Assembly (NCBI GenBank): GCA_018340375.1
Contig: JAFFJZ010000008.1
Location: forward strand, 124,001-188,000
DNA: 64,000 bases
Reading direction: 5' to 3'
Source of the DNA: Gonatopus flavifemur
Taxonomy: Eukaryota; Arthropoda; Insecta; Hymenoptera; Dryinidae
Each line of letters opens with the position of its first letter. The stretch's first letter is position 1. The translations under genes and the position numbers were made by a program. The notes below the pieces were generated by a model, which ran no database searches, was not told the origin of the DNA, and saw only the letters and a program-made list of their open reading frames with translations. This document shows, in pieces, positions 14,150 to 25,420 of this stretch.

Positions 14150-14730
14150 AAATTCGATCCCAGATTTTGATTCAACACCCCCGAAAACCTACAGAACCCA
14201 TGTTTCATATAGATCTGTCCACAAACGCGAAGATGACTCACGATCCGCGTTGCGAAGATGATGCACGTCCGTCATATTGGCACCACCATCTTGAATTAGT
14301 TTTCTGACTCCTGATTCGGATTCAGCACACTCCCAAAACATCTAAAACCCATGTTTCATATAAATCTGTCCATAAATGCGGAAACAATTGAATTCACGTC
14401 CGCCATCATCTATTCATTTTTTGATGTCAGATTCGGATTCAGAACTCCGAAGACCTACTGACCCCATGTTTCATATGAATCTGTCCATAAATGCAAGAAC
14501 GCCTAAATCCACGTCCACCATATTGGTTCTACCATGTTAGATTAGTTTTCTGACTCCGGATTTGAATGCAGCACCCTCGAAAACCCCTAGGACCCATGTT
14601 CCATATGAATCTGACAATAAATGCGAAAATGAGTAAATTCACATCCGTCATCTTGAATTTGTTTTTTCACTCTAGATTTGAATTCAGCATCCTCGAAGGC
14701 CACTAGAATCCATATTTCATGATAATCTGC
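14150..14730 (+). repeat. minisatellite/satellite array, about five units of 117-148 bp
   Basis: CCCATGTTTCATAT or a close variant recurs at about 14199, 14347, 14464, 14592 and 14710. Each is followed by GAATCTGTCCATAAATGC and preceded by a segment like TTCAGCACCCTCGAAAACC. Units diverge by substitutions and small indels. A single related unit is at 63165-63225. Confidence 0.85.
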
Positions 14731-15745
14731 CCATATACTAATACTACGTATACCAATGAGTGCCTCACGAGGAAAGAAGTAGAACTGCCTACTCTGATGA
14801 CAGGTGGTTTTGAATGAAACCTGAAAAGAAGTCACTACTCAACAAGCACAATTCCAATGTCTTTCAAATATCCGATAGATATTGGAAAGTCTTATGAGAG
14901 ATTTTTCGTCAAGTTTGAGACGTTTCGTTTATTGGGTACCTCCTTAAGGGGTATGAGTACTAACATTTTCAAAAAATCAAAATTTTTCTTCTTCCATGAA
15001 TCAATACTTTATATCCTAAAAAATATTTATCTGAAGTTGTAATTGGAAATTCGAACTCCAAGTATTTGAAAATAGCATCAAACGCTGACATGTTATCCAA
15101 GCGATCTTTGGCGCTTTGGAACGCTGCGCTCCAAAGCTCGCGTCATACACCGAAAAAAAAAACTATTGCTCTCATAACAATACTGTTCGCGTGTGCTTGA
15201 TGTCTGAGTATAGGGACAACAACGACTAACAACGTTAACCCCGTCAGACCTTTTTAGAACCTAATTTATTCGATTCAACTCTTCTGAAACTTCAAACGCC
15301 GTTCACTCGAAATCACTTTTTTTGACCTGGTTGATAGCATAATTCAGACAGTTTTTGTCCGATCGACTTGATCCAAAATGCATTTTTCAGAGAGAACGTA
15401 CCTCTATGGCATGACGTAGCGATTTCTTTGGTCATCCCTTACTTTTTTTTATGAACAATTTTCTGTTGAAAATTTGGTTAAGTTCGATGTTTTCCTCCAA
15501 GTGGTTGCCATTTTTTCTCAATTGAATATTTTCAAATTCCCCTACATCATGTCATAGCTATTCTCATATATTTTGGGAATGTTTTTCGTTTTTTCCTTTC
15601 AGATGTTCCCTTCCGCTGGGAAGCTGTCAACCAGATTGCGGGAACTTTGAAAAGGCGCCATTTTTACCTGACTAGTGTGCGCCATCATTTTGTGAAGAAA
15701 AGAAAAATTTTTTCATATAGCATTACGTTCAATGAAGACATGTGA
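14731..15745 (-). other. intron sequence between the satellite array and the LINE
   Basis: CACCGAAAAAAAAAAC preceded by TA near 15147 resembles the left end of a CACNG element without a found partner. Positions 15735-15745 are the left target duplication AAGACATGTGA of the LINE. Confidence 0.45.
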
Positions 15746-17460
15746 CAGGGCTTTAGGAGAATTGGAAAATAATAATGCACCAGGAATAGATGGCATAAGT
15801 GCGGACCTTATCAAAGCCTCCAATCAAAGAACTCTTGACGCACTGTTTGGATTGGTCAGAGATATGTACGGAAAGGGAGCAGGATCGGAAGATTTCCAGA
15901 CGAATAAAATTGTCGCAATTCCCAAAGGACAAGGAGTAGACAAATGTGAGAACTACAGGACGATTCGTTTAACGTCACGTGCCTCGAAGATACTGACAAA
16001 AATTATATACAGGAGAATAGAAAATAAAATAGAGAGTAGATTAGTAGAATATCAGTTCGGTTTTAGGAAAAATAGGGGAACGCGAGAAGCAATTTTAGCA
16101 CTCAGAACAGTAGTAGAGAAAAGACAAGAGTTGAAAAAGTCTGTGTATATAGGTTTTGTAGATATACAAAAAGCATTCGATAATGGTGATTGGAAGAAAA
16201 TGGTCGCGATTTTGAAAAAGTTACACTGAGAAAAATTATCTATCATTAATTACTAGACTCGCTAGTATATTGAGGATATACTTGCATTTTAAGGTTATAT
16301 ACCAAACATTCTCATCAAAAGCATCAGACTTTCTATTATAAAATGTCATTATCCTACCATTAACTCCCAGAAAGTCTGGTACTTTTGAAGAGAATGTTTG
16401 GTATATAACCTCAAGGTGCAAGTATATCCGCAATATACTAGCGAGTCTAGTAATTTATAATACACAATTTTTATCCGTGTAGGGATTAATTTTAAGGATA
16501 GGAGAATAATATATAAATCATAGAAGAATCGAACCGCAATAATAGAAATAGACGTTCAAAGAGGAAAGGCACAAATTGAAAGAGGGTTAAGACAAGGATG
16601 CTTACTATCTCCATTGATTTTCAATCGTTTAGAAGAAGCGATGAACGAAGGGAAGGAGCAAGTGCAATTGAAATTACAGATTCAGGGAGAAAATGTAAGC
16701 ATGGTGAGATTTGCAGATGATATGGCTGCATCAACTACAAGTAGTGCTGAGTTAGAAAATATTCTCAACACTATGAAAACAATATTACTTGAAAAGTATT
16801 GTATGAATATGAATAAGGACAAAAGAAAATCCATGATTTGTACAACAGCGAAAACATCAAGAAGAACGAAAATCAAAATAGATGCAGAGAGAATTCGGCG
16901 AATGAAAGAATTTAAATATCTGGGAAGTATAATTACAGAAAACGGTAAAAGTAAAATAGATATAAGAGTAAGAATAGCACAAGGAAAAAAGGCTTTCCAC
17001 CAAAAGAAACAGTCACTATGGTCAAAGAATTACGTTTGGAGCACAGCATGGTTGCGAAACTTGGACAATTGGAAAAACGGACCAACGAAGAGTTGAAGCT
17101 TTTAAAATGTGGTGTTATAGAAGGATGCTCAAAATAAAGTGGATACAGAGAGTAAAAAATGAAGAAGTACTTGAGAAGGTGAATGACAAAAGAAGTCTTT
17201 GGAAACATATCGTACAAAGAAGAAGTAATCTGATAGGACACACATTAAAGCATGATAGTTTGTTGAAAACAATATTGGAAGGAAAAATGAATGGTAAAAC
17301 TCGCTAAGGTAGACCTAGATTGAGTTCCATGAAGCAAATTATACAAGATAAGGGTTGTCGTAGATTTGTAGGAATTAAGCGTTCAGCGGATAATAGACAG
17401 GGTTGGAGGACTTTATTAAACCAATCATAAGGACTGATTACTTCATGATGATGATGATGA
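15746..17460 (+). mobile_element. 5'-truncated non-LTR retrotransposon, reverse transcriptase remnant, copy 1
   Basis: The insertion is bounded by the 11-bp duplication AAGACATGTGA (15735-15745 and 17461-17471) and ends in an ATGATG repeat tail. The coding part starts in RT motif NNNAPGIDGI, then FGFRKNRGTREAILALR and the first aspartate box VDIQKAFDN. It is broken by a MITE (16224-16479) and resumes at IERGLRQGCLLSP with the second aspartate box MVRFADDMA. The C-terminal domain (CYRRMLKIKW, IGHTLKHDSLLKTI) is frameshifted and carries a stop near 17305. The endonuclease is lost. The ATG of the long ORF at 15732 lies in flanking DNA. The clade looks RTE-like, but this was not tested by phylogeny. 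The element is dead. Confidence 0.9.
16224..16479. mobile_element. CACTG...CCGTG MITE inside the LINE, proven TA duplication
   Basis: The ends CACTGAGAAAAATTATC and TTTTTATCCGTG are flanked by TA. Arms of about 110 bp pair through ACTAGACTCGCTAGTATATT. LINE copy 2 has the uninterrupted site AAAAGGTAGGAATTG near 28165, so both the insertion and the 2-bp duplication are directly visible. Confidence 0.93.
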
Positions 17461-17471
17461 AAGACATGTGA

Positions 17472-18058
17472 AAAGTTTTACACTAATCCATCCAGCCGAT
17501 TCTCCTCATCCATCACACAAAAAAACATCTCAAATTTTCACGTTTAGTATTCATACCCTTGTGTACACTGAGAAAAATCGCTTAGTTGCGTGAGCGGAAA
17601 TACTTTAGTTGATCATCTTTTAGTTCGTTTCAATAAATCTTTATTTGATAGAAATAAAAATTTGTTTTCGTTCGCAAAAACAATAATCTGACGTCTATTC
17701 ATTTTAAGTAAAAAAGTTGATTTAATAGTAGCATAAGTAATTTATTTGTGACAACTAACAATTTATGCGCGTTGAACAAATTGTTTCATTTCAAAAACTC
17801 TTATTCAACGCAACTCCAAATATTTATTGAAGTGAGTCCTTTAATAAATAGAATCTTATTACGCATGCGCTGACTACCATTTCATAATCTTCAATTGTTT
17901 CACCGGCATTTCCATCCATGCAGGTCCCGTGCAACGGCGATTCGGAATTTTGTTTTTCATTTTTAGAATAATAGATTACCCCATAACACAAATCTTCAAT
18001 TTCATCGGTTTATTAGTTTTTTGATCGTTTTGTCTGAATAATATTCGTACAAAATCTT
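17472..18058 (-). other. intron sequence, unpaired CACTGAG end
   Basis: CACTGAGAAAAATCGC preceded by TA at about 17567 looks like a CACNG-group left end, but no matching right end was found. No gene was seen. Confidence 0.4.
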
Positions 18059-18375
18059 CCCAAGCAGCAACATAAGTTTAAAGTATATACGAAATAGAAA
18101 CGTTCATAGAATGTACGAATGAGATACGAAGAACGTATAATGAACGTTCATAGAATATTCGAATGAGACTGTTTTAAATATACTTAGAACGTACATAGTA
18201 CATTCGAAATGTACGATTTTTATCGAATCGACAGTTGATTGACGTACGGTCGTATAATCGGTTACATACGTTCGATGAATATGCATAGTACCTATGCAAC
18301 AGGCTCACTGGAATGTGCATAAAACATATTTCGAATATTTGAAGAACGTTCATAATATATTCTGGTGCTGCTTAG
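18059..18375. mobile_element. MITE with CCCAAGCAGCA ends, intact copy
   Basis: CCCAAGCAGCAAC at the left pairs with GGTGCTGCTTAGG at the right, and internal AACGTTCATAGAAT motifs repeat in both orientations. A second copy at 34762-36546 is split by a Mutator-like element. This copy is the paralogous empty site that defines that insertion. Confidence 0.82.
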
Positions 18376-20241
18376 GATGGGACTAACCCACCTTGCCTAA
18401 TTTGCCTCTGCATTCAGATCACCGTATTTATGTTGACCGCTTTTTCTGATACCAATGTAAGAAAGCTTTCATTTGAATATTTATGAAAACTTCGATTTCG
18501 ATGAGATCAATCACATGAGTAGCGTGTTGATACTAATTAAATGTGAAATTGATATTGGAGCGTTAAGAGTTCATAATTTTTCCGAGTACATATACTCTGT
18601 TCTGCTCTGAGGATTTAATAAATTGAAGCTCGAATTATTACGTGTTATCCTTTAAAATATGAAGAATGTAAATCAAGCGTCATATGCGTTGGTAAAAGAA
18701 GATCATAAAACATCACTTTGAAAGGAACAAAGAGTAGAAAAAGTTTGAATGTAATTATTCCCTCGAGCAATAAGAGGATATTACGCGGTCTGTTGAGGAA
18801 ACTGCAGCTCTTACGCATCACACTTGATGTGGACGACAATGTTGGACTGGTCTTTTGAAATCGTTACCGGAAGTTGGCGCTTTTATTATATACAGCACGA
18901 CAATATGGCTTATGACAATGCTACTGGCTCCATAGCTTTCTTTCCCACACTTACAATCTCCAGCCCCTTTTCCCTTGAGATTATTCTGGCTGCAAATGAA
19001 GTGTCGTGATGATTATTAACGAAACTTTCTTTTCTTGTTCTTTTTATTCTTCTCATTGTTAGTCTTCCTCAATCTGCGAACGGGCTACTCGCATCACACT
19101 TTTGATACCTGACGATGAAAACTTGACTTTCTATTTCCTAATATATATGAGTAAATTTACGATGTGCATGTCCATTATGGAAAATTATTTTTTAATCATA
19201 TTGATTCTATTCTTTAGAAGTATTTTGTAGGAGAAAATAATGCGCAAACTTGAGGATAAAGTGGAAATCCAGACGCCATAGTATAAGCTTGATTTTCAGC
19301 TTCCAGTCTTAATTGTCAAGTCCGATGTCAAATGAGAATTTCCAAAGCAGAGTGCTGATATCATTTAGTTGTGTATCCAATTACACATGTTTCATATGTT
19401 CTTGAAATCGATGTTCCTAAACGGGACTGGAATATGCCCTTAGCAATTTCGTCGATGCGATTGCGGTTCGCCCTTTATCGAATGCTTTGATACGCTACAC
19501 ATATTTATGTAAATATTCACGACCTCATTTTCTCTTCAATAACTGCATATGAAGGTGTGTAAATGAAATTTGTGATCGCGTGACTCTGAAAACTGGTACG
19601 ATCTTTCTTTGAAATCTTCGAGTCAGGTGCGAAAGGCGATGATGATGATAATGATGATGATCGTGAACGTGCGTGGACCTTATTCCTCTCCTTCGATTTC
19701 ATCCGAATGTTTCTTTGCTTTTTGTTTTGTTCATTATTTGTCTTCTTCGTTCCATCGATTCCAATAATCTTGTTCCAGTTTTCAAGATACATTCAGTGAG
19801 AAATTCACAACGAGAAATATTTATCAGAGGAAATGAGTATAGAACGTGTAATCAATCTACGTAACGTACCGAATGAAGTGTTTATAAAATGAGATGAATT
19901 GAGTTTTCTTTATGTTGTCATGATATAATTCAAATTTAAGTCGGAGAATTATTGATTTACCAAAAAAGTCAATGCGTCAAATTAAAACCAATATTGCCGT
20001 ATGGAGAGTTGTAATTACTCTTTTTCCTTAAATACGATATCTCGAAACTTTCTTATAGAAAAAGAAACATAGGTTGCGAAGATTTACATTCACTTGTTGC
20101 TTTTAGGAATCTTAATATGTTATCGCTCGGAACGTTCACCAACTGTCACAGGATTGATCGACCAGTTTTTTTTATCGAAGACGCCAGACGAAGTACTGAA
20201 AACATTTTTTCTTCATTGAATATATTCTTAAATCATACATA
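18376..20241 (-). other. intron sequence, nothing recognised
   Basis: There is a short GATGAT-type microsatellite near 19637-19662. No coding or RNA signature was seen on either strand. Confidence 0.45.
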
Positions 20242-20507
20242 CACGGAAAAAAGAAATAGTTGCAGCAACTACTTAAATAGTCGGTTTTTGACCATCTACT
20301 TAAGTAGTTGCTGGAGCTACTTAGTAGTCAGGACAAGTAACTCGATAGCTGCACCAACTAACGTAAATACTTGAGGTATCTTGAATTGGTTGAGATAGCT
20401 AAGGTGTTACTTGTCCTGACTACTAAGTAGCTGCACCAACTACTTAAGTAGATGGTCGAAAATCGACTGTTTGAGTAGTTGCTGCAACTATTCTTTTTTC
20501 CCCCGTG
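20242..20507. mobile_element. CACGG MITE with TA duplication
   Basis: CACGGAAAAAAGAAATAGTTG is mirrored by CAACTATTCTTTTTTCCCCCGTG, with TA on both sides. The arms carry AGTAGTTGCTG(G/C)AGCTAC-type sequence and pair over most of the element. Confidence 0.88.
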
Positions 20508-21209
20508 TAATTTATGAAAGTAAATATTGGAATTGTTTACCCTAGGTGCACACAAAAAATTTCTGTCCGCTAAAGTTTTCCGTTTTTCGTATGAATTTTC
20601 CCTATTCCGTACTTTCTCTTGGAAAAATTCACTCCATGTTGACCAAATACCTCATTTTTCCTCCAAAAAATTGAAATTCAAAAACAGTGATCCCAAAATG
20701 CGAGAGCTGGTGACCCTCACCATGTAGTTTTTAGAGACTACCACAGGCTTATCGCACGTCAATTTGGAAGAAGAAAAAGTACATTGTAGTTAGGGTACTA
20801 TACTGTGCTACAGTCTAATCTTTGTCATTTCACTTATACGTGTGATAAGCTTTCAATAGTCACAAAGTCATACCCCATGTATTTTGGTAAAAATGAAGTA
20901 AATTCCTCTACGAGTTCCTGTAAGATAATAATTTCCCAGTTCTTTTAAATTTCTTCCGCATACAGAAAAATATAGATAATATACACAAAACAAATCATCA
21001 AAACGCAAGGATGATTATCAATCCAAATCATCAAAACGTAAGGATGATTATCAATCCAAATCAATAAAGATACATTCAATACAAATGTGGAAATCATAGA
21101 ATATATCTTTGAGATAGAAAAATAAACCAAATCATCAATATGTTAGTCATTGAAAACAAGATGTGGTCATGTAAATTATGTTATCTTTTCTTTCAACCCT
21201 CAGTGCCCA
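20508..21209 (-). other. intron sequence with a short tandem duplication
   Basis: About 2.2 copies of a 37-bp unit containing ATCATCAAAACG and AAGGATGATTATCAATCC occur at about 20991-21075. I saw no gene. Confidence 0.5.
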
Positions 21210-22270
21210 CACAGCAAAAAGAATTTAGGGAGAATTCTCTAAGAATCTCAAAAGAATTCTTGAAGAACATCATAACTCGTCCAAAAGAATTGAAAAAACT
21301 TTTTAAAGAAACTCTGAGATGTCACTCCAGAATAAATTCCAGAGAGGAGTCTCTCTCTTGTCCGAAAAAACTCTCAGAGAATCCCAAAATAGTTGGCGAA
21401 GAAATCCGAAAGAGCTCATCAAGAATCCTAAGTAAGTTCATGAAAAATCCTAAAATATGTCTCGAAGAATTCTGTAAAAAATCTTGGAGAATGTTATACA
21501 GTGCAACCTGTGAATAAGGCCTCTTTGAATAGGGCCGCTTCCCCTGATCCTCGCCCGAGCGTTTCCCCCAAAATTATACAAAAGCAAGAAAATTTAATAA
21601 TCGGAATGCAATCTTTGAATAAGGCCGCAAGACAAAATTACATCTTACTATTACATTTATGTACAGAAAAATATATTTCCTTCCTTTTAAACTTCATACA
21701 TATTCAAAAGGATTTGCAAGGTGTTCAAAGTAATTTTCAATACATGATTTATGATATCCGTACACATTTTTCCTCAGCGTATACGCTGTGTTTTTGTTTC
21801 GACAAACGGCAGTACAACATCCGTCTCACATGAGATGTACACATAGAGAAATTAATGTATTTTCCTCCGATTTAACACGAATAACTCAGAAGATCATCAC
21901 CATCTTTCCTAGATTACAAGGCAGCCTCTTTAATATGAAAGCCCCTCAAAGGATAGGCAAAAACTAATCAACAATTTCGAGATGTGTCAATTTCCGAAGC
22001 GGCCTTATTCATAGGAAGCGAATTCTTTTGTGCCGAGTTGAGCGCAGGTCACCTAGTAGAGGCAACATGATTCTGAGAAAAGTTGTCTCCTACAATCCCG
22101 AGCGCGGTCTTACTCACAGGTTGCACTGTATAAGGTTATGAATAATCCTGGAAAATTTTTGAAAAAATTCATTGAGACACTCCAAAAACTTCTCAGTTCA
22201 CCTGAGAATCCCAAAAATATTCTAGAAAAGATGAGAAAACTTATCAAGAATTCATTTAAAAATTCGAAGT
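21210..22270 (+). repeat. CCCACACAGC repeat interrupted by a pogo-like element
   Basis: It starts CCCACACAGCAAAAAGAATT and continues as a degenerate series of AGAATTC and GAATC(T/C)C motifs to 21498, resuming after 22132. The 125-codon ORF at its left side comes from this low-complexity series and lacks family features. The right end was not resolved. Confidence 0.55.
21499..22128. mobile_element. pogo/Tigger-like non-autonomous element, 630 bp
   Basis: The inverted ends CAGTGCAACCTGTGAATAAGG and GGTCTTACTCACAGGTTGCACTG are flanked by TATA on both sides, consistent with TA targeting. CAGT-N-AACC ends are typical of pogo/Tigger relatives. Further AATAAGGCCGC and GCGGCCTTATT blocks lie inside. 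No transposase frame is present. Confidence 0.78.
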
Positions 22271-23476
22271 GAGTAAATCGAATCGAACTGAAGAAGTTTC
22301 AACATGAGCCCATAAAAATATCGAAATATGTTATAAAACAGACTTTCTGAGATTCACAGTGTGTGTACACATGGGGTGATTTCGATTAAACTTGAATATT
22401 TTCTTCATGTATCATACTCCGGCAATATTATCAGCAATTGCTTCAACTCCAAGCATATTTTCCATGGGGGAGGATTTTTTTTTCAAATATCACCTACGAC
22501 CTTCAAATTCAATCAGTTTACTGCAGAAAATATTTGAACCATTTTCACAAAAGTGCGTGGTTATTTAGATATCCAATGATAACAAAAAGCCTGGGGTCAA
22601 CTTGACCCACTGTGCGCTTGATGATTCGCTACGGAGGTGTGCACAGTAAGGGTTAACTGTCCAAGTGTGAATGATTATCAAGTAAAACAGCCTTTAGCGG
22701 ATCATAAATAGGACTTGTGAGGTTTTGTAACAACTTACTCATACACTGAGAACAGACCAAAATAAAAAGTTGGTTCAACTTCATTGGTTGATTTCCAGGT
22801 TCAAAGTTCATAATTTTGTATTTTAATGTAATAATTATGTAGAAGCGTCTATTGTGTCATTTTAGTATATCATTTTCCCTCAAACAGGATTAACTTATGA
22901 AGTATCCAAATCCAAGTTGGGAGAATATCTTTTTATCCCCCGCTGAAATTTAATACTTTCTATTCATCTGAAACTAATATGGTATTTTTCCGGAAAAAAC
23001 AATCTTATCCTATCAAAAACCATGGTTCATTTTATTTTTTTACGAAAATCTTCCAGTGCTCAAAAATCTATAGGAAAAACGCTTTTTTCCTTCGTTTTGT
23101 CGCGTGGGTGTCCAATAATACACTTTAAAATGATATTTCTTGGAGATTTGAATTGTAGATTCTCAAAGTAGACTGTTTAAACTACGTTCATGAATTTTTG
23201 CAGATTTTGTTCAATGTAGTAAAACAGTTCAGAATACGCAGGACATGAATCAGCTATGGTTACCATAAACGAATGCTACAAAAGACGTTAGTCAATTATT
23301 TTCTCAAACCAAATGAATAAAATCGAGAGACCAATACCTACTCCGTATTTGAATCGTTATTTGCGATTTTATCAATTTGTTCATTTTTTCATTTGGTAAT
23401 AGTATTTCAGATATTGATGTTCTTCCTTCTTCTCACGTGTCATTATACTACCCTCTCAAGTAACGATGTATGATAC
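22271..23476 (-). other. intron sequence, no element resolved
   Basis: CACTGAGAACAG preceded by TA near 22744 is an unpaired possible MITE end. I saw nothing else. Confidence 0.4.
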
Positions 23477-23642
23477 CAGTGATGCCAGCATTCGGTCGGC
23501 CGACCAGTTTTACCCTCTCCATCACGCTCTATACAATCAAATATCTTTTGTCGGAGGTTCCATTGTGTCTGTGAGATATCAATACAGATGGGTGTGATGG
23601 AGAGGGTGAAGCTGGTCGGTCGACCGAATGTTGGCATGACTG
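23477..23642. mobile_element. hAT-type MITE 31 bp downstream of a sens-like splice donor
   Basis: This 166-bp copy of the 4047-4212 family has the end CAGTGATGCCAGCATTCGG and a diverged mirror end. It is flanked by the perfect 8-bp duplication TATGATAC (23469-23476 and 23643-23650). It lies only about 30 bases into the intron after the exon at 23674-23930. Confidence 0.93.
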
Positions 23643-23673
23643 TATGATACACATAAGATATATGATTACAAAC

Positions 23674-23930
23674 CTGGAATGTTCTCTCCGAGGAAGATGG
23701 TGGCGTTAGAGGCGAATGATGATGAATCTGTCGTGTAATTATAGGTGTCGACGATGTCGACGACGCCGGACTCCTCGATGAAATTGGCCTCTTAGTCGTT
23801 TCTCTGGCCTCTCTTTCACATACAGAACCGGGTGACCAAATTTCGCATCTCCTCCCAATGCTGGAAGTCGATGATGATGATGAAGAAATGTCGCTAGGTT
23901 TCGTACTGAGATTTAACGGTACTTCCTCTT
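23674..23930 (-). CDS. sens: sens-like gene, exon with PLNLSTK motif, joins to finger 1
   Basis: This exon encodes 86 residues, starting EEEVPLNLSTKPSDI, then a serine run, EIWSPGSVCERE, a basic Ser/Pro region, and ending SSSERTFQ. FQ followed by CKQCGK across the 16.1-kb intron reproduces the start of the first Senseless finger, which ties this exon to 7424-7574. The acceptor is TTTCCGCAG before AAGAGG and needs one base from the previous exon, which supplies G. The donor is CAG/GTTTGT in phase 0. PLNLSTK fits the PxDLS-type CtBP docking motif with N in place of D, as in ZEB proteins. A corepressor role is inferred, not shown. Confidence 0.93.
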
Positions 23931-24114
23931 CTGCGGAAAGACAACAACATTTCGTTTTTGAATACAAAAATCGATCAATCTATCGAAGATATTTTATATG
24001 GAATGAAGAATTATAAATCATAGGTTCAATAACATTTGACCCTAGAACGGCGCACATCCTGGGCATACTCAAGAATGATACAAAGGAAAACTCGTTTTCC
24101 TAAAACTCCTCAAC

Positions 24115-24379
24115 TCACTACTTTTCTAAGTAGAACAACTAATTTTCAAGTAGTCCTCAGAGAATAAATTCTGAACGCCACATATTTTGAAAAAATTCTT
24201 CAAGAGTACGTACAATTATTTATTTGAATCATAAAAGAATCCAGAAGGTATGCCCGTTGTGGCAGTGAAAATGAAAACATATAGGAGTTCAGAAAAAATA
24301 CCTAGTCTGCCTAAAAGAATTCTTAATGAATTCACATCGGAGTCCATTAAGCATGAATAAGTTGCACGACAAGACCATT
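24115..24379 (+). repeat. dispersed repeat, inverted relative to 48840-49090
   Basis: Shared blocks with the complement of 48840-49090 include TATTTGAATCATAAAAGAAT-like sequence, AAAATGAAAACATATAG and CTGCC(T/C)AAAAGAATT. No termini are clear at this copy. Confidence 0.65.
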
Positions 24380-24542
24380 CCCTGGCGAAAATGAAGCGTG
24401 CTCTAAGCGCGCGTATCCGCCAAATTACTCTTCAAAGGTCGGCCATCTCTTTTCGAATATGTCGCGTGGAAAGAGATAGATAACCTCTAAAGAGTAATTT
24501 GGCAGATATCTACGCTTAGACCACGCTTCATTTTCGCCAGGG
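24380..24542. mobile_element. palindromic MITE with CCCTGGCGAAAATG ends
   Basis: CCCTGGCGAAAATGAAGCGTG and its mirror end at 24542. The inner arms pair CCAAATTACTCTT with AAGAGTAATTTGG. Arm identity is high, so it looks fairly young. Confidence 0.88.
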
Positions 24543-24590
24543 TTATTCTGAACTTCTCCGTGATTGAATCATCTTTGAAACTGAATACTA

Positions 24591-25008
24591 CACTGTTAGA
24601 ATTATCTGTATTAAATTTCATATACCAGATTTGGAAGTTTTTTTCATATACATTTGTACATTGAATTTGTACAGTCGGTGTAACAAGTCCGTTGTATACT
24701 AACGGAAATATCTTTATATGATATGCGTTATTGCTGTTATCTGAGAATTTCTAATCCATCTGAATGCTAGAAGGAATATACATATATGAAGGTATATAAT
24801 CGAAGAAAAATATTAAAAATTGATCAATAACAACGTATTTGAAGATTTTTCCGTTAGAACTGTAAACGGACTTGTTACATCGACTGTACATCTGATTGTC
24901 GATTGCGTTGTCAATCAATGTAGTGAAGTTGGCTTCGTATACAGTTATTAAATTCAATGTACAAATTTACACTAATCGTTATGGAATTCACAAATATTTC
25001 TAACAGTG
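24591..25008. mobile_element. CACTGTTAG...CTAACAGTG MITE with TA duplication
   Basis: The ends CACTGTTAGAATTA and TTTCTAACAGTG are flanked by TA. The arms pair CATTGAATTTGTACAGTCG and AACAAGTCCGTT with their complements around 24850-24950. A related left end opens at 60273. Confidence 0.85.
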
Positions 25009-25420
25009 TAAGCCTGTGACATTTTTCCATCAAAACCGATAGAAATTACAAAATTCTGCTTATTGTTTGCTATAGGGAATTTTTAGCAGAGAAACCAAGA
25101 CGTGTTTTTTCATCCATTACAATCAGTTAGTTTTTCCAGGCAAGAGAAAATCGTTTCTACGATTACATTTTCAATGTCCATATTCATATATTTTCAATTA
25201 ATAAATGATTCACTTCATTATTCATAAACAATTCATGAATTATCACACATTTCTCTTGTCCACGGTTACATTCGTTGATTGATAATAGAATTCCAACCTC
25301 AAGATAGTATTGTATGTTATTCATTTTTATGAATTATATATTTCTCGCACTAAAATTAATTACTGACTGATTATTATATTCCACAATTCACTTCACTTTA
25401 TTCAACACTGTTGAAATGTA
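25009..25420 (-). other. intron sequence before the mariner
   Basis: AT-rich sequence without recognisable features. TA at 25419-25420 is the mariner target duplication. Confidence 0.45.

Noticed and set aside
21140..21517. 125-codon ORF as a lysine-rich small protein
   Set aside because: It consists of the degenerate AGAATTC motif series of a repeat and runs into a transposon end.
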